NCBI RefSeq assembly: GCF_003144535.1
Contig: NZ_PHFJ01000010.1
Location: 124,001 to 188,000, forward strand
Reading direction: 5' to 3'
DNA length: 64,000 nucleotides
Origin: Proteus penneri
GTDB lineage: Bacteria > Pseudomonadota > Gammaproteobacteria > Enterobacterales > Enterobacteriaceae
Below the pieces are notes generated by a model that saw nothing but the letters and a program-made list of their open reading frames with translations, searched no databases and had not been told where the DNA came from. Every line of letters begins with the position of its first letter. Positions within the stretch are counted from its first letter, which is position 1. The translations under genes and the position numbers were made by a program. Positions 18,141 to 29,295 of this stretch are shown piece by piece.

Positions 18141-18734
18141 TTACTGACCTTTCGGTTTAACGTCTGTTATCCCACGTAAACGCGGACGATTAGGCTCAGG
18201 AGTAGTTAATGGCGTGGTTTCAACTAAGCTTTGACGACAACGTACCGCTAAATTTTGGTATTCACGAGTGTTCATCCGTTTCCATTCCATATCTTGGTCG
18301 GTAATATCACGGAAATATTTGGCTGGACTGCCAATTAACATTTGGCGAGGTTGTCCTTGAAAACCCGCTTTTACAAAGCTCATTGCTGCGACAATGCTTT
18401 CGTCACCAATCACTGCACCATCCATAATGACGCTATTCATGCCGATTAGGCTATCACGCCCGATAATACAACTATGAAGAATGGCACCGTGCCCAATATG
18501 TCCATTTTCTCTAACAATGGTATCCATATCGGTATAACCGTGCATGATACAACCGTCTTGAAGGTTAGCGCCCGCTTCAACAATCAAGCGCCCATAATCC
18601 CCTCTGAGTGAAGCGAGCGGGCCGATATAAACACCTGCACCAATCATCACATCGCCAATTAATACGGCTGAAGGGTGAATATAGGCCGTTGGATGTACCA
18701 CAGGAACAAGGCCTTCAAACGCGTAGATACTCAT
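18141..18734 (-). CDS. caiE: CaiE, carnitine operon protein (left-handed beta-helix, gamma-carbonic-anhydrase-like)
   Basis: This is the last gene of caiTABCDE; its protein raises CaiB and CaiD activity and may help make or load their cofactor. The protein (197 residues) has hexapeptide repeats ([50 protein letters not shown]) typical of left-handed beta-helix trimers of the YrdA/CaiE group. I chose the ATG at 18734 (MSIYAFEG), which matches E. coli CaiE and has AGAGGAA just upstream, rather than an ATG 21 bases further out. Confidence 0.95.
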   Translation of the reverse strand: MSIYAFEGLVPVVHPTAYIHPSAVLIGDVMIGAGVYIGPLASLRGDYGRLIVEAGANLQDGCIMHGYTDMDTIVRENGHIGHGAILHSCIIGRDSLIGMNSVIMDGAVIGDESIVAAMSFVKAGFQGQPRQMLIGSPAKYFRDITDQDMEWKRMNTREYQNLAVRCRQSLVETTPLTTPEPNRPRLRGITDVKPKGQ

Positions 18735-18773
18735 CCGTTTTCCTCTTTGTTGCATTATCGAAACACTAGATCA

Positions 18774-19559
18774 TTACCGACCTTTCCATTCAGGTGCACG
18801 TTTCTCCGCAAAGGCAAGTGGCCCTTCTGTGGCATCTTCTGAATGGAGAACACTTGGATAATGTTTTAATACACCACTGCGCATTAATTTGTAGCCATCT
18901 TCAATGGAAAGTTCGCTGGTAGCGCGATAAATTTCTTTTAAAGCAGCCACAGCTAGTGGTGCGCTATTAGCGATTTGATCAGCCAGCTCGCGAGCGCTAT
19001 CCATTAATTCAGCGCCACTGACAACACGATTTGCAATGCCCCAACGTAATGCTTCGTCCGCATTCATGCGACGGCCGGTCATTAGCATTTCATTGACGAT
19101 AGCAGGGGGTAAACGTTTAGGTAAACGCAATACGCCACCACTGTCAGGCACAATGCCTAGTTGTGCTTCAGGTAACGCAAAAGAAGCATTGTCTGAGCAG
19201 ACCATCATGTCGGCAGCGAGTGCTAATTCAAATCCACCACCAAAAGCATAGCCGTTAACTGCAGCAATAACAGGTTTATCTAGATTGAAAAGCTCGGTTA
19301 AACCCGCAAAACCACCCGCACCGAAATCAGCGTCAGGGGCTTCACCTTCAGCCGCCGCTTTTAAATCCCAGCCTGCGGAGAAAAAGCGTTCACCTGCACC
19401 TGTAATAATCGCGACACGTAAGTTCGGATCATCACGAAAACGCAGGAAAACTTCGCCCATTTCATGGCTGGTTTTCGCATCAATAGCATTGGCTTTGGGT
19501 CTATCTAATACAATTTCAAGTACAGAACCACGAGTTGTTAGGTGTAATGACTGGCTCAT
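18774..19559 (-). CDS. caiD: CaiD, crotonobetainyl-CoA hydratase
   Basis: This enoyl-CoA hydratase of the crotonase family interconverts L-carnitinyl-CoA and crotonobetainyl-CoA. The protein is 261 residues, the length of E. coli CaiD. It has [21 protein letters not shown] (oxyanion-hole region), [20 protein letters not shown] and the acidic residues in [14 protein letters not shown]. The start at 19559 (MSQSLHLT) is preceded by AAGGAA; an upstream in-frame start would add residues unlike the family. It lies 39 bp before caiE and 76 bp after caiC in the operon. Confidence 0.96.
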   Translation of the reverse strand: MSQSLHLTTRGSVLEIVLDRPKANAIDAKTSHEMGEVFLRFRDDPNLRVAIITGAGERFFSAGWDLKAAAEGEAPDADFGAGGFAGLTELFNLDKPVIAAVNGYAFGGGFELALAADMMVCSDNASFALPEAQLGIVPDSGGVLRLPKRLPPAIVNEMLMTGRRMNADEALRWGIANRVVSGAELMDSARELADQIANSAPLAVAALKEIYRATSELSIEDGYKLMRSGVLKHYPSVLHSEDATEGPLAFAEKRAPEWKGR

Positions 19560-19635
19560 GTTGTATTCCTTTTCGTCATCAAAAATAAGCATTTATGATT
19601 GAGGTTATTAATTTGTGGTTAAACTTACCTATGCC

Positions 19636-21192
19636 TTATTTCAAATGCTTTTTAATCACTTTTCCTGAGCAATTACGAGGCAAGCCATCTCTAAATTCAA
19701 CTTCAGAGGGGATTTTAAACTTCGCCATATTTTGCTCACAGAAATGGAAGAACTCTTCTTCACTCAAGGCCTCATTTTCAACCAGTACCACAAAAGCTTT
19801 AATTGCTTCATCACGAATGTTGTCAGGTACACCAATTACCGCCACATCTTGAATTTTGGGATGCGAAGAAATGATGTTTTCAATCTCAACACAAGAGACA
19901 TTCTCGCCACCGCGTTTGATCATATTGCAACTACGATCAACGAAATAAAAAAAACCTTCATCGTCACGGTAACCATAATCACCAGTATGTAACCAACCTT
20001 CTGGCTCTAGTGCTTTTGCTGTAGCATCGGGTCGGTTGTAATACTCTTTGAATAAGGTTTTTCCAGGCTCGCCTTTTACACAAATTTCGCCTACAACCCC
20101 ATCAGGGACTTCGTTGTTTTGTTTGTCTCTGATTTGGGCTTGATAGCAAAAACCGGGTCTACCAATGGAGGGCCAACGGCGTTTATCGCCAGGTCTATCA
20201 CCGATTAAACCCACTATAGTTTCTGTCATGCCGTAAGAGGTGAGTAATCGCACGTTAAAGCGCTCAATGAAAGCGTCTTTTTCTTCATCTGCGAGATTGA
20301 GATAGAACATCACTTCGCGTAATTTGTGTTGTTTTTCTTCTGATGAAACAGGTTGTGTCATTAAAGTTCTCATCATCATGGGGATGCATTCTGTTACGGT
20401 TGCTTGATACTTAAGGATCTGTTTCCAAAAGGCTCTAGCACTGTACTTTTCGAGTAAAACAAAGGTGGCGCCCACAGAAAAGGCAGGCAGTGATGCCGTA
20501 CATTGGCAATCAATATGAAATGCAGGCATAACGGTAAGAAAAATATCATCTTCTCGTAATGCGTTTTGCCATGATGAGTAATAACCCGCAAAGCGTAAGT
20601 TATAGTGAGTGATAACGACGCCTTTGGGTTGAGAGGTCGTTCCTGAGGTAAAAAGAATTTCAGCAGTGTCATCCACACTTAATGGGGTGTGATGATTAAG
20701 CGTAACAGGGTGCTTGGCTTTCTCTTTTAGAAAATCAATAACCCCTTTCTCAGTAGGAAGTGTGTTTTCTGTTATTAAAAACAACTGAGTTAAAGGATTT
20801 TGTTCATCCTGCAACATAGGTTGATAAATAGGATAGAAATTATCGCGTGTTACCACGTAATGAGCTTGGCAATGATTGATTATCCATGCGCTCTCTTCAT
20901 ACATAAAGCGCGCATTAATGGGCACCATAACAGCGCCTATTTTTGCTAGCCCAAACCAGCAAAAGAAAAATTCAGGACAGTTATCAAGATGTAAGGCAAC
21001 ATGATCACCTTTTTTTATGCCACCAGCATGGAAAAGATTCGCGGTTCTATTTATCTCTTCATTTAATTCACTGTAGCTAAATTGTCTCACGTGTCCTTGT
21101 GCGGATTCAAAAATTAGCGCTGTTTTTGTGCCATAAACCTCTGCCAAATCATCCCACATTTGACGTAAGTTTTGTTTGCCAATCACATCCAT
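19636..21192 (-). CDS. caiC: CaiC, crotonobetaine/carnitine-CoA ligase
   Basis: This AMP-forming acyl-CoA synthetase (518 residues; E. coli CaiC 517) makes the first carnitinyl-, crotonobetainyl- or gamma-butyrobetainyl-CoA, priming the CoA-transfer cycle of CaiB. The P-loop-like motif [20 protein letters not shown], the adenylation motif [13 protein letters not shown], the hinge region [22 protein letters not shown] and the C-terminal catalytic lysine in [12 protein letters not shown] are all present. It lies between caiB and caiD on the minus strand. Confidence 0.96.
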   Translation of the reverse strand: MDVIGKQNLRQMWDDLAEVYGTKTALIFESAQGHVRQFSYSELNEEINRTANLFHAGGIKKGDHVALHLDNCPEFFFCWFGLAKIGAVMVPINARFMYEESAWIINHCQAHYVVTRDNFYPIYQPMLQDEQNPLTQLFLITENTLPTEKGVIDFLKEKAKHPVTLNHHTPLSVDDTAEILFTSGTTSQPKGVVITHYNLRFAGYYSSWQNALREDDIFLTVMPAFHIDCQCTASLPAFSVGATFVLLEKYSARAFWKQILKYQATVTECIPMMMRTLMTQPVSSEEKQHKLREVMFYLNLADEEKDAFIERFNVRLLTSYGMTETIVGLIGDRPGDKRRWPSIGRPGFCYQAQIRDKQNNEVPDGVVGEICVKGEPGKTLFKEYYNRPDATAKALEPEGWLHTGDYGYRDDEGFFYFVDRSCNMIKRGGENVSCVEIENIISSHPKIQDVAVIGVPDNIRDEAIKAFVVLVENEALSEEEFFHFCEQNMAKFKIPSEVEFRDGLPRNCSGKVIKKHLK

Positions 21193-21266
21193 TAAACTAT
21201 TACCCTATTCTTTCGCTGTAAATTCAGACGTGTTTTATGTCTATACAGCGCCTGAATTTTACAGTG

Positions 21267-22487
21267 TTACTTTACAATTTTAGCCAGTCCCTTATCGACC
21301 AGCCCCCTGATTTGTTCGTCGCTATAACCGATATTTTTCAAAATTGCGTCAGTGTCCATGCCGTGAGATGGCATTCCGCGCCAGATTTTTCCTGGGTTAT
21401 TTTTAAATTTCGGCATCACATTTGGCCCTTTGCAGGTTTCGCCATTCATGGTTTGCCATTCGGTGATCGATTCACGCGCGATATATTGCGGATTGTCTTC
21501 AAGCTCAGGAATAGTCAGTACTTTAGCACTGGCAATATTAAGCTCTGAAAGTCGTTTAAGAACCTCAGTGATCGGTTGTTTTGCTAACCATTCATCTAAC
21601 TTGTCTTCAAATAATTGACCATGAGGGCAATTAATACGGTGAATAAGTTGAGTACCTTCTGGCACTTCAGGTGTACCTAAAAGATAAGCAAGGCCGATAT
21701 CTTTGAAAATTTCTTCAATTTGAGTGATACCGACAACTTCCATCACGATAAAACCATCTTGGCAACGGTAAAGCCCACAGCCTGCGTAGTACGGATCTTT
21801 CCCTTTGGTCATTCGAGGGCAGATTTCACCACCATTGAAATAATCCATCATGAAGTATTGCCCCATACGCAACATCACTTCATACATAGCAATATCAATA
21901 CTTTCGCCTTTGCCTGTCTGTTGGACTTTATACAGTGCAGCTAATGCGGATGTGGTTGCTGTCATCCCTGAGAAATAGTCGGCGGTATAAGGGAAGGCTG
22001 GCATCGGCTGATCTTTGTCACCGTTTTGGATCAGGTAACCACTAAAGGCCTGAGCAATGGTGTTATAAGCGGGTAGATTGGTATATTGCGGATCGCCGTA
22101 TTGACCAAAACCCGATAAATGCGCAATAACCAATTTAGGATTATGCTCCCACAATACTTCATCAGTAATGCCACGGCGTGCAAAGGCAGGGCCTTTACTG
22201 GCTTCGATAAAGATGTCGGTTGTTTCCATTAATTTTAAGAACGCATCACGACCTTCGTCTTTAAAGATATTTAACGATAGCGCATGAAGATTGCGTCGGG
22301 AAAGTTGGGGATAGTGAGGTTGAACGCGAATGGTGTCAGCCCATGCAACGTTTTCAATCCAAATCACTTCAGCACCCCATTCTGCAAACATTTGTCCTGC
22401 AAATGGCCCTGCAATTTCAATTCCTGAAAACACAACACGAACCCCTGAAAGTGGGCCGAATTGTGGCATTGGTAAATGTTCTGTCAT
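21267..22487 (-). CDS. caiB: CaiB, L-carnitine CoA-transferase (family III)
   Basis: This enzyme transfers CoA between gamma-butyrobetaine, carnitine and crotonobetaine, so the pathway does not spend ATP every turn. The protein is 406 residues. The family III catalytic aspartate is in [11 protein letters not shown] (about D170, equivalent to D169 of E. coli CaiB), and [19 protein letters not shown] is the CoA-binding N-terminal fold. The start at 22487 ([11 protein letters not shown]) matches the E. coli protein and has AGGTGA upstream; an in-frame start 39 bases further out is not supported. Confidence 0.96.
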   Translation of the reverse strand: MTEHLPMPQFGPLSGVRVVFSGIEIAGPFAGQMFAEWGAEVIWIENVAWADTIRVQPHYPQLSRRNLHALSLNIFKDEGRDAFLKLMETTDIFIEASKGPAFARRGITDEVLWEHNPKLVIAHLSGFGQYGDPQYTNLPAYNTIAQAFSGYLIQNGDKDQPMPAFPYTADYFSGMTATTSALAALYKVQQTGKGESIDIAMYEVMLRMGQYFMMDYFNGGEICPRMTKGKDPYYAGCGLYRCQDGFIVMEVVGITQIEEIFKDIGLAYLLGTPEVPEGTQLIHRINCPHGQLFEDKLDEWLAKQPITEVLKRLSELNIASAKVLTIPELEDNPQYIARESITEWQTMNGETCKGPNVMPKFKNNPGKIWRGMPSHGMDTDAILKNIGYSDEQIRGLVDKGLAKIVK

Positions 22488-22554
22488 AGAGTCACCTCGT
22501 AAGTGGTTTAGTGAATACTCTCTCACCTAATCATGAGAGAGTTTTCGTGATTAA

Positions 22555-23697
22555 TTAGCGATACTGTTTAAGTACTGAACGTCCTAATGTCAGGATCTGC
22601 ATTTCATCAGAACCACCAGATACACGGTCAACACGAAGGTCACGCCAGAAACGAGAAATACGGTGCTCGCCAGCAATACCGACACCACCAAGCACTTGCA
22701 TTGCACTATCAACTACTTCAAACGCGGCATTTGCACAGAAGTATTTACACATAGCCGCATCACCAGAAGTGATTAAGTTGTTGTCACTCTTCCATGCAGT
22801 TTCATATAACATGTTGCGCATTGAATTGAGTTTGATCGCCATATGTGCGAATTTTTCTTGAATTAATTGGAAACGGCCGATAGCTTCGCCAAATTGCACA
22901 CGCTGGTTGGCATAACGAGCGGCATCTTCGAATGCACACATTGCTGTACCGTAGTTAGTGAGAGCCACTAAGAAACGTTCGTGATCGAACTCTTCTTTCA
23001 CACGGTTAAAGCCGTTACCTTCACGGCCAAACATGTCTTTTTCTTCAAGTTCAACGTTATCGAAAGTAATTTCACAGCAGCTATCCATGCGTAAACCCAG
23101 TTTTTCTAACTTGTTCACTTTGATGCCCGGCTTACTCATATCCACAAACCATTCAGTAAAGATAGGTTTATCTGGAGATGCTGAGTCACGACTCATCACA
23201 ACAATGTAAGGGGTATAGGCACTACTGGTGATAAAGCATTTGCTACCGTTGAGGTAAACTTTGCCATTTTTACGGGTATACGTGGTTTGTAAGCTACCAA
23301 CGTCGGAGCCTGCACCGGGTTCAGTGATAGCCGAGTTCCACATCTGTTTACCTGTACCACGAAATGCCATGATTTTATCAATTTGCTCTTGAGTCCCTTC
23401 ACGTAAGACGGTGTTAAAGCCACCTGGTAATTGATAAAGCACGTAAGTTGGCGCACCTAAACGACCTAATTCCATCCAGATTGCAGCAACAGTAACAAAA
23501 CCTGCATTTAAGCCGCCGTGCTCTTCAGGGATAAGCAGATTGTCGATTTCCATATCCGCTAAGGCTTTGACAAAACGTTCTGGGTATTTACTTTTGCGAT
23601 CACACTCAGCGAAATAAGCTTCCCAGTTTTCACTGGCCATTAATTCGCGGACACCGTCAACAAACAGTTCCTGCTCATCATTCAATCTAAAATCCAT
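22555..23697 (-). CDS. caiA: CaiA, crotonobetainyl-CoA reductase
   Basis: This acyl-CoA dehydrogenase family flavoprotein (380 residues) reduces crotonobetainyl-CoA to gamma-butyrobetainyl-CoA with electrons delivered by FixABCX; crotonobetaine thus serves as a terminal electron acceptor in anaerobic growth. It has the FAD/substrate motifs [16 protein letters not shown] and [19 protein letters not shown], and the C-terminal [34 protein letters not shown] region. It is the second gene of the operon, 41 bp downstream of caiT. Confidence 0.96.
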   Translation of the reverse strand: MDFRLNDEQELFVDGVRELMASENWEAYFAECDRKSKYPERFVKALADMEIDNLLIPEEHGGLNAGFVTVAAIWMELGRLGAPTYVLYQLPGGFNTVLREGTQEQIDKIMAFRGTGKQMWNSAITEPGAGSDVGSLQTTYTRKNGKVYLNGSKCFITSSAYTPYIVVMSRDSASPDKPIFTEWFVDMSKPGIKVNKLEKLGLRMDSCCEITFDNVELEEKDMFGREGNGFNRVKEEFDHERFLVALTNYGTAMCAFEDAARYANQRVQFGEAIGRFQLIQEKFAHMAIKLNSMRNMLYETAWKSDNNLITSGDAAMCKYFCANAAFEVVDSAMQVLGGVGIAGEHRISRFWRDLRVDRVSGGSDEMQILTLGRSVLKQYR

Positions 23698-23738
23698 GTT
23701 AATAACCTCTTAATATGTCATTCTTTGCGTATAGCGGA

Positions 23739-25253
23739 TCAGTCTTTCCAATGTACTTTTGCATCTTTAATAAAGGACAAGGTGACCATGATATTGACGA
23801 AAAATAGTGGGCATCCTCCGGCGATAATGGCGGTTTGAATAGGTTTTAAACCCCCAAGTGCTAATAGGATGATGCCGATAATACCGACCAGCACAGACCA
23901 GCCGATACGCACTAATAAAGGTGGCTCAGAGCCTTCTTTCATAGAGCGACAAGTGGACATTGCTAGTGTGTAAGAGCAGGCGTTAATTAAGGTGACAGTG
24001 GCAATAAAGCAGAGAATAAAGAAGCCCCACATTGTCGCTGTACTCAGTGGTAATGCCGCCCATGTTTCGATAATGGCGCGTGGAACACCATATTGCTCAA
24101 TCAGTTGTGGAATATTGAGAATGTTTTGGTCAATCAGTTGTAAGGTGTTACCACCAAGGATTGTCCAAATTAACCAAGTTCCTGCGGTTAAGCCTGCAAC
24201 CATTCCTAAACACAGTTCACGAACAGTACGGCCTTTAGAGATACGTGCTAAGAAGATACTCATTTGGATGGCGTAAATAACCCACCATGCCCAATAGAAG
24301 ACAGTCCAGCCTTGAGGGAATCCACCTTTACCGATAGGGTCTGTATAGAACAGCATACGAGGCATATACATCAACAATGTACCGACAGAATCGGTAAAAT
24401 AATTGACGATAAAGCTCGCACCACCAACGATAAACACCCAACCCAACATTAAGAAACTCAGGTAAGTACGCACATCACTGGCGATCTTCACCCCTTTTTG
24501 CAGACCAAATGCCACGCAAATTGCGTTTAATAAGATCCAGCAAGAGATAATGATGGCATCTAATTGTAGGGTATGAGGAATACCAAATAAGTATTGAATA
24601 CACTCAGTGACAAGCGGTGTGGCTAACCCAAGACTTGTCCCCATGGCTAAAATTAAGGCGACTAAGTAGAAATTATCAACAATAGTACCGAATAAGCCAT
24701 TAACGTGTTTTTCACCTACCAATGGGGTTAAGGTACTACTTGGACGGATAACTTCCATTTTGCGAACAAAGAAGAAGTAAGCGAATGCAACAGAAAGAAA
24801 ACTATACGTTGCCCAAGGTAGAGGACCCCAGTGGAACAAGCTATAAGCAAGGCCAATTTCTTTAGCTTGAGTCGAATAACCTTCCATCCCAAAAGGTGGG
24901 CTTGAAATGTAGTAGTATATTTCAATCGAACCCCAGAAAAGGACGGCAGCAGAAGTACAAGACGCAAACATCATAAAGATCCAGCTTGCGGTACTAAATT
25001 CAGGTTTGTCTTCCCCTAGACGTTTATTGGCATAACGACCGAAGACCAACCAAAACCAACCCCCGAACATGATAACCATGTACCATTCAAAGGCCCAACC
25101 CCAGACATTGGTAACATAGCTGAATACGGCATTAATCACTTCATTTGAAGCATCAAGATCGCGAACCGTTAACCAACATAAAATACCAACAATGATTAAT
25201 GGCGGAAAAAAAACCTTCGGTTCTATTCCTGCCTTTTTATTATCTTTGCTCAT
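23739..25253 (-). CDS. caiT: CaiT, L-carnitine/gamma-butyrobetaine antiporter
   Basis: This is the first gene of the cai operon: a 504-residue BCCT-family exchanger that imports carnitine for gamma-butyrobetaine. Twelve hydrophobic segments are evident, with the substrate-site sequence [19 protein letters not shown] and [20 protein letters not shown]. The start ATG at 25253 ([16 protein letters not shown]) corresponds to E. coli CaiT; an in-frame TTG five codons upstream is not chosen. CaiT proteins of E. coli and P. mirabilis are structurally characterised, and this sequence looks intact. Expression should be driven from the shared caiT-fixA region under CaiF control. Confidence 0.97.
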   Translation of the reverse strand: MSKDNKKAGIEPKVFFPPLIIVGILCWLTVRDLDASNEVINAVFSYVTNVWGWAFEWYMVIMFGGWFWLVFGRYANKRLGEDKPEFSTASWIFMMFASCTSAAVLFWGSIEIYYYISSPPFGMEGYSTQAKEIGLAYSLFHWGPLPWATYSFLSVAFAYFFFVRKMEVIRPSSTLTPLVGEKHVNGLFGTIVDNFYLVALILAMGTSLGLATPLVTECIQYLFGIPHTLQLDAIIISCWILLNAICVAFGLQKGVKIASDVRTYLSFLMLGWVFIVGGASFIVNYFTDSVGTLLMYMPRMLFYTDPIGKGGFPQGWTVFYWAWWVIYAIQMSIFLARISKGRTVRELCLGMVAGLTAGTWLIWTILGGNTLQLIDQNILNIPQLIEQYGVPRAIIETWAALPLSTATMWGFFILCFIATVTLINACSYTLAMSTCRSMKEGSEPPLLVRIGWSVLVGIIGIILLALGGLKPIQTAIIAGGCPLFFVNIMVTLSFIKDAKVHWKD

Positions 25254-25571
25254 AGGTAAATTTTCCAAATATATTTAGCGCAGAAGTTTAAGTAGTGTTA
25301 ATTCCTAATAACTAATAAAACAGTTAAGTTTATTTATGAATATTTTGTCTATTGGTGATTCATCATAATAGAAAAATAAAGTCATTGGCTAATTCACAAA
25401 TTCATTAATGATGAAGAATAATGGATATTATAAGAAATCTATTCTGTTATTCACTTCACACTATTCTTTTTGTCGATTTTATGTTACGGTTTATAACGTT
25501 TTGTTTTCATTGTAAGTTATTGATAATTATTGATATTGCATTATATGTAATCGGCTTGTTATATTCCGTCT
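25254..25571. other. caiT-proximal part of the cai/fix control region
   Basis: AT-rich, gene-free 318 bp that must contain the caiT promoter and 5' leader. No convincing -35/-10, CRP or FNR site could be fixed by eye; a sequence near 25519-25536 with two TTGAT/ATTGAT elements resembles an FNR box only weakly. Confidence 0.4.
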
Positions 25572-25781
25572 TTCAATATTGTTGATCTGAGTGGCAATAT
25601 TGAATGTTAAATACCGTTATATTTATTATGTTCAATATTGTTGATCGAAGTAGCAATATTGAAAGTTGAACACTTCAATTAAAACTAATTTCAATATTGG
25701 TGATGTATTTAGCAATATTGAACGCTATCTCTTCTTTATTTAATAATGTTCAATATTGGTGACCTAGGTTTAATTTTTTAA
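25572..25781. promoter_or_regulatory. Array of CaiF-like operators: three inverted repeats plus a half site, 59-bp period
   Basis: Three perfect inverted repeats have arms TTCAATATTG and CAATATTGAA separated by exactly 13 bp: 25572-25604, 25631-25663 and 25690-25722. A fourth copy keeps only the left arm (25749-25758). Centres are 25588, 25647, 25706 and (virtual) 25765, an exact 59-bp step. The spacers begin similarly (TGATC, TGATC, TGATG, TGACC). The array lies between divergent caiT and fixA, nearer fixA. E. coli CaiF is known to bind inverted repeats in this same intergenic region, so these are the best candidates for its sites. A possible fixA -10 (TATATT) is at 25802-25807 without a good -35, as expected for an activated promoter. 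Confidence 0.8.
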
Positions 25782-25853
25782 TCACTTAATTATGTTAATT
25801 CTATATTACATTGCCAGAGTAAATGACATTATTTATTAATTTCAGGAGATGTA

Positions 25854-26627
25854 ATGAATATTATTACATGTTACAAGAGTGTTCCCGATGAGCAGGATAT
25901 TACGGTAAATAGCGCGGACAGTTCGCTAGATTTTTCTCGCACTAATACCAAAATTAGCCAATATGATTTAAATGCGATTGAAGCCGCTAATCAGCTTAAG
26001 ACGCAACTTGATGGTATTCAAATCACGGCAATGAGTGTGGGTGGTAAAGCACTGACAAATGCGAAAGCACGTAAAGACGTTCTTTCTCGTGGCGCTGACG
26101 ATTTAGTTGTTGTGGTTGATGAGCAATTTGAAGCCTCTCTGCCTTATCAAACGGCGGTTGCACTGGCTGCGGCGGCGACTAAAAAAGGTTATGACTTAAT
26201 TCTTTGCGGTGACGGCTCTGCAGATCTCAGTTCACAACAAGTTAGCTTGCTGGTGGGTGAAATTTTAAATATCCCTGCAATCAATGGCATTAATAAAATT
26301 GTTTCTCTCTCTAATGACTCAATAACCGTTGAACGTGAATTAGAAAATGAAATTGAAACACTGACCATTCCATTACCTGCTGTCATTGCGGTGTCTACTG
26401 ACATTAACACACCTCAAATTCCTTCGATGAAAGCCATTCTTGGCGCTGCCAAAAAACCTGTTCAGCAATGGAGTGTTGCCGATCTTGGTCTGGATGTGAT
26501 TACTGCGCGTTCAGAGCAAAAAGTCGCGGCACCAAAACAGAAAGTGCGTCAACGCATCATTATTGAAGGTGATGGTGACGATCAGATTGCTGAGCTGGCA
26601 GAACATTTACGTAAAATTCTTAAGTAA
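25854..26627 (+). CDS. fixA: FixA, electron transfer flavoprotein beta-type subunit
   Basis: First gene of fixABCX. With FixB it forms an ETF-like flavoprotein that passes electrons to CaiA for crotonobetainyl-CoA reduction. The protein is 257 residues (E. coli FixA 256). It begins [18 protein letters not shown] and contains [31 protein letters not shown] and the ETF-beta signature [42 protein letters not shown] lies just upstream of the ATG. The gene is divergent from caiT, with the operator array between them, and 11 bp before fixB. Confidence 0.96.
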   Translation: MNIITCYKSVPDEQDITVNSADSSLDFSRTNTKISQYDLNAIEAANQLKTQLDGIQITAMSVGGKALTNAKARKDVLSRGADDLVVVVDEQFEASLPYQTAVALAAAATKKGYDLILCGDGSADLSSQQVSLLVGEILNIPAINGINKIVSLSNDSITVERELENEIETLTIPLPAVIAVSTDINTPQIPSMKAILGAAKKPVQQWSVADLGLDVITARSEQKVAAPKQKVRQRIIIEGDGDDQIAELAEHLRKILK

Positions 26628-26638
26628 TAGGGGGAGTT

Positions 26639-27577
26639 ATGAGTCAGTTTTCAACTGTTTGGGTATTTAGTGATGCACTTTCCCGTTTACCAGAATTAAT
26701 GGGTGGCGCTTCTTCAGTAGGTCAATCTATTAATGTATTTACCTTAAATGATGAACAAAGTGCGCTTGCCTTTAAATTAGGTGCAACAGCGGTTTTCCAA
26801 TTAGAAGGCAAACCAGACGATCGCATTATTGAAGACTATGCACAAAGCATGGTTGAAACCATCAAACAAAAAGGTGATGCAGGTTTAGTGTTATTACCTA
26901 ATACACGTCGTGGCAAATTACTTGCAGCACGCTTAGGCCATCGTTTAGAAGCAGTTGTTTCTAATGACGCACAATCTTTAAAAGCAGAGGGTGATGCATT
27001 AGTAACAAAACACATGGTTTACGGTGGTCTTGCCTTTGGTGATGAAACGCTGAAAACGCCTTATTGCGTAGTGACTGCAAGTGTAGGTGCCTTTGATGTT
27101 GCACCAGAAACAGGGGCGACGGGGAATGCACAAAAAGTGGCATGGATTGCGCCATCTCAAACTATCGTTCGTAATTCAGTTCAGCCGCGTGCAATCAATG
27201 CCGTTGATTTAGATAAAGCACGCTTTGTTGTCAGTGTAGGTCGCGGTATTGGTAGCAAAGAAAATATCGTCATTGCAGAAGAATTAGCGAAAGCCATTGG
27301 TGCTGAAATCGCCTGTTCTCGTCCTGTTGCTGAAAACGAAAAATGGATGGAACACGAGCGCTATGTCGGTATTTCTAACCTGATGCTGAAACCAGAACTC
27401 TATTTGGCTGCCGGTATTTCAGGGCAAATTCAACATATGGTTGGCGCTAATGGCGCACAAACTATTGTTGCTATTAATAAAGACAAAAATGCACCTATCT
27501 TCCAATTTGCTGACTACGGCATTGTCGGTGATTTAATGAAGATTTTACCTGAATTAACCCGTCAATTATCTAACTGA
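26639..27577 (+). CDS. fixB: FixB, electron transfer flavoprotein alpha-type subunit
   Basis: This FAD-binding partner of FixA has 312 residues. The C-terminal ETF-alpha domain is clear: [52 protein letters not shown] and [29 protein letters not shown], the FAD site. The gene lies 11 bp after fixA and 56 bp before fixC, so it is in the same transcript. Confidence 0.96.
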   Translation: MSQFSTVWVFSDALSRLPELMGGASSVGQSINVFTLNDEQSALAFKLGATAVFQLEGKPDDRIIEDYAQSMVETIKQKGDAGLVLLPNTRRGKLLAARLGHRLEAVVSNDAQSLKAEGDALVTKHMVYGGLAFGDETLKTPYCVVTASVGAFDVAPETGATGNAQKVAWIAPSQTIVRNSVQPRAINAVDLDKARFVVSVGRGIGSKENIVIAEELAKAIGAEIACSRPVAENEKWMEHERYVGISNLMLKPELYLAAGISGQIQHMVGANGAQTIVAINKDKNAPIFQFADYGIVGDLMKILPELTRQLSN

Positions 27578-27633
27578 TTTATTTAAGCAGGGAAGGGGAC
27601 TTCTCTGCGTTTATCGCAAATTCTGGAGATGTT

Positions 27634-28926
27634 ATGTCCGATTCCGAAGATATTTTCGATGCCATTATTGTTGGCGCAGGATTAGCAGGATCTGTGGCTG
27701 CACTTGTTTTGGCAAGGGAAGGCGCACAAGTATTGCTAATAGAAAGAGGTAACTACGCTGGCGGGAAAAATGTAACCGGTGGTCGTCTGTATGCACATAC
27801 TCTTGAACGCATCATTCCTGAGTTTGCGCAAGAAGCACCCGTTGAACGCGTTATTACTCACGAAAAATTGTCATTTATGACTGAAACCGGCGCAATGACA
27901 ATTGATTACCAAAATGCCGAAGAAAATAACCCCAAAACCGCCTCTTGGTCTGTATTACGTGGTGAATTTGATCAATGGCTAATGGAACAAGCCGAAAATG
28001 CGGGTGCACAATGTATTACAGGTATTCGCGTTGATAAGCTCGTCGAGCGTGATGGCAAGATTGTCGGTGTGGAAGCTGATGGTGATGTGTTAGAGGCTAA
28101 AGCCGTTATTTTAGCTGATGGTGTGAATTCTATCTTAGCTGAACAGTTAGGGATGACAAAACGTGTTGCCGCTGAAAATGTCGCAGTAGGTGTAAAAGAG
28201 ATCATCGAATTGCCTGAAAGTGTGATTAAAGATCGCTTTAACCTAAAAGATAACGAAGGCACGGCATGGTTATTCGCGGGATCACCTACCGATGGATTAA
28301 TGGGCGGTGGTTTTTTATATACCAATAAAACCACGCTCTCTTTAGGTCTTGTTTGTGGGCTTCACCATATTAAAGATGCGAAAAAATCCGTACCACAAAT
28401 GTTGGAAGATTTTAAACAGCATCCTGTTGTTGCTCCGCTCATTGAGGGTGGAAAAATGGTGGAGTACGGTGCGCATGTCGTTCCAGAAGCGGGCTTAAGA
28501 ATGCAAAACGAATTAGTACGCGATGGTGTATTAATTGCTGGTGATGCAGCAGGGATGTGTATGAACCTTGGTTTTACTATCCGTGGCATGGATTTAGCGA
28601 TGGCATCTGGTGAAGCGGCTGCAAAAACGGTGCTTTCTGCTATGGCAAAAAATGATTTTAGTAAACAATCACTCAATGAATATCTCAAACATTTAGAAGA
28701 TGGCCCATTGCGCGATATGAAAGCGTATCAGCGTATGCCTGATTTACTTGATAATCCTCGTATGTTCACTGCTTATCCTGAAATGGTCGTTGGTATCGCA
28801 AAAGATCTCTTTACCGTTACGGGTGAAGCACCCGTACCAATGCGTAAAACCATGCTGCGTCATACCAAAAAAGTCGGTTGGATGAATCTGATCAAAGATG
28901 GGATCAAAGGAGTAAAAGCAATATGA
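27634..28926 (+). CDS. fixC: FixC, flavoprotein dehydrogenase (ETF-quinone oxidoreductase-like)
   Basis: This 430-residue FAD protein related to ETF:quinone oxidoreductase is thought to link FixAB to a quinone pool or other donor. It has an N-terminal Rossmann motif (DAIIVGAGLAGSVAALVLAREG), GGRLYAHTLERIIPEF, a second FAD motif GVLIAGDAAGMCMNLGFTIRG, and the C-terminal RKTMLRHTKKVGWMNLIKDG. Its stop overlaps the fixX start (ATGA), so translation is coupled. Confidence 0.96.
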   Translation: MSDSEDIFDAIIVGAGLAGSVAALVLAREGAQVLLIERGNYAGGKNVTGGRLYAHTLERIIPEFAQEAPVERVITHEKLSFMTETGAMTIDYQNAEENNPKTASWSVLRGEFDQWLMEQAENAGAQCITGIRVDKLVERDGKIVGVEADGDVLEAKAVILADGVNSILAEQLGMTKRVAAENVAVGVKEIIELPESVIKDRFNLKDNEGTAWLFAGSPTDGLMGGGFLYTNKTTLSLGLVCGLHHIKDAKKSVPQMLEDFKQHPVVAPLIEGGKMVEYGAHVVPEAGLRMQNELVRDGVLIAGDAAGMCMNLGFTIRGMDLAMASGEAAAKTVLSAMAKNDFSKQSLNEYLKHLEDGPLRDMKAYQRMPDLLDNPRMFTAYPEMVVGIAKDLFTVTGEAPVPMRKTMLRHTKKVGWMNLIKDGIKGVKAI

Positions 28927-29210
28927 GTTCTCCCGTAAATGTCGATGTCAAACTAGGCATCAATAAATTTAATGTCGATGAAGAAAATCCACATATCGTT
29001 GTTAAAGATCAACCCGATAGGCAGGTATTAGAAACCTTAGTCAAAGCGTGTCCTGCAGGTCTATATAAAAAACAAGAAGATGGCACTATCAGTTTTGATT
29101 ATGCAGGGTGCTTAGAGTGTGGAACGTGTCGAATTCTTGGTTTAGATAGTGCGCTTGAAAAATGGGAATATCCACGCGGAACTTTTGGCGTGGAATATCG
29201 TTACGGATGA
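28923..29210 (+). CDS. fixX: FixX, ferredoxin-like protein
   Basis: This 95-residue ferredoxin-like protein partners FixC. It starts at the ATG overlapping the fixC stop (MSSPVNVDVKLGINKFNVDE), as in E. coli. Cysteines are in VKACPAGLY and in AGCLECGTCRIL, fitting one Fe-S cluster, and the C-terminus is KWEYPRGTFGVEYRYG. It is the last gene of the fix operon before a hairpin. Confidence 0.95.
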   Translation: MSSPVNVDVKLGINKFNVDEENPHIVVKDQPDRQVLETLVKACPAGLYKKQEDGTISFDYAGCLECGTCRILGLDSALEKWEYPRGTFGVEYRYG

Positions 29211-29225
29211 TGTATCGCTACTTTT

Positions 29226-29262
29226 CTCCCAGAGCTGTCTCCGGCCTGGGAGCTTTTCTTTT
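29226..29262 (+). terminator. Hairpin/terminator after fixX
   Basis: Arms CTCCCAG and CTGGGAG flank a 13-nt loop and are followed by a T-rich run (CTTTTCTTTTTT). It should end most fix transcripts, with partial read-through possible into yaaU 34 bp further on. Confidence 0.8.
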
Positions 29263-29295
29263 TTATTTTATTTAGAAAAATACCAGGACACAGTC

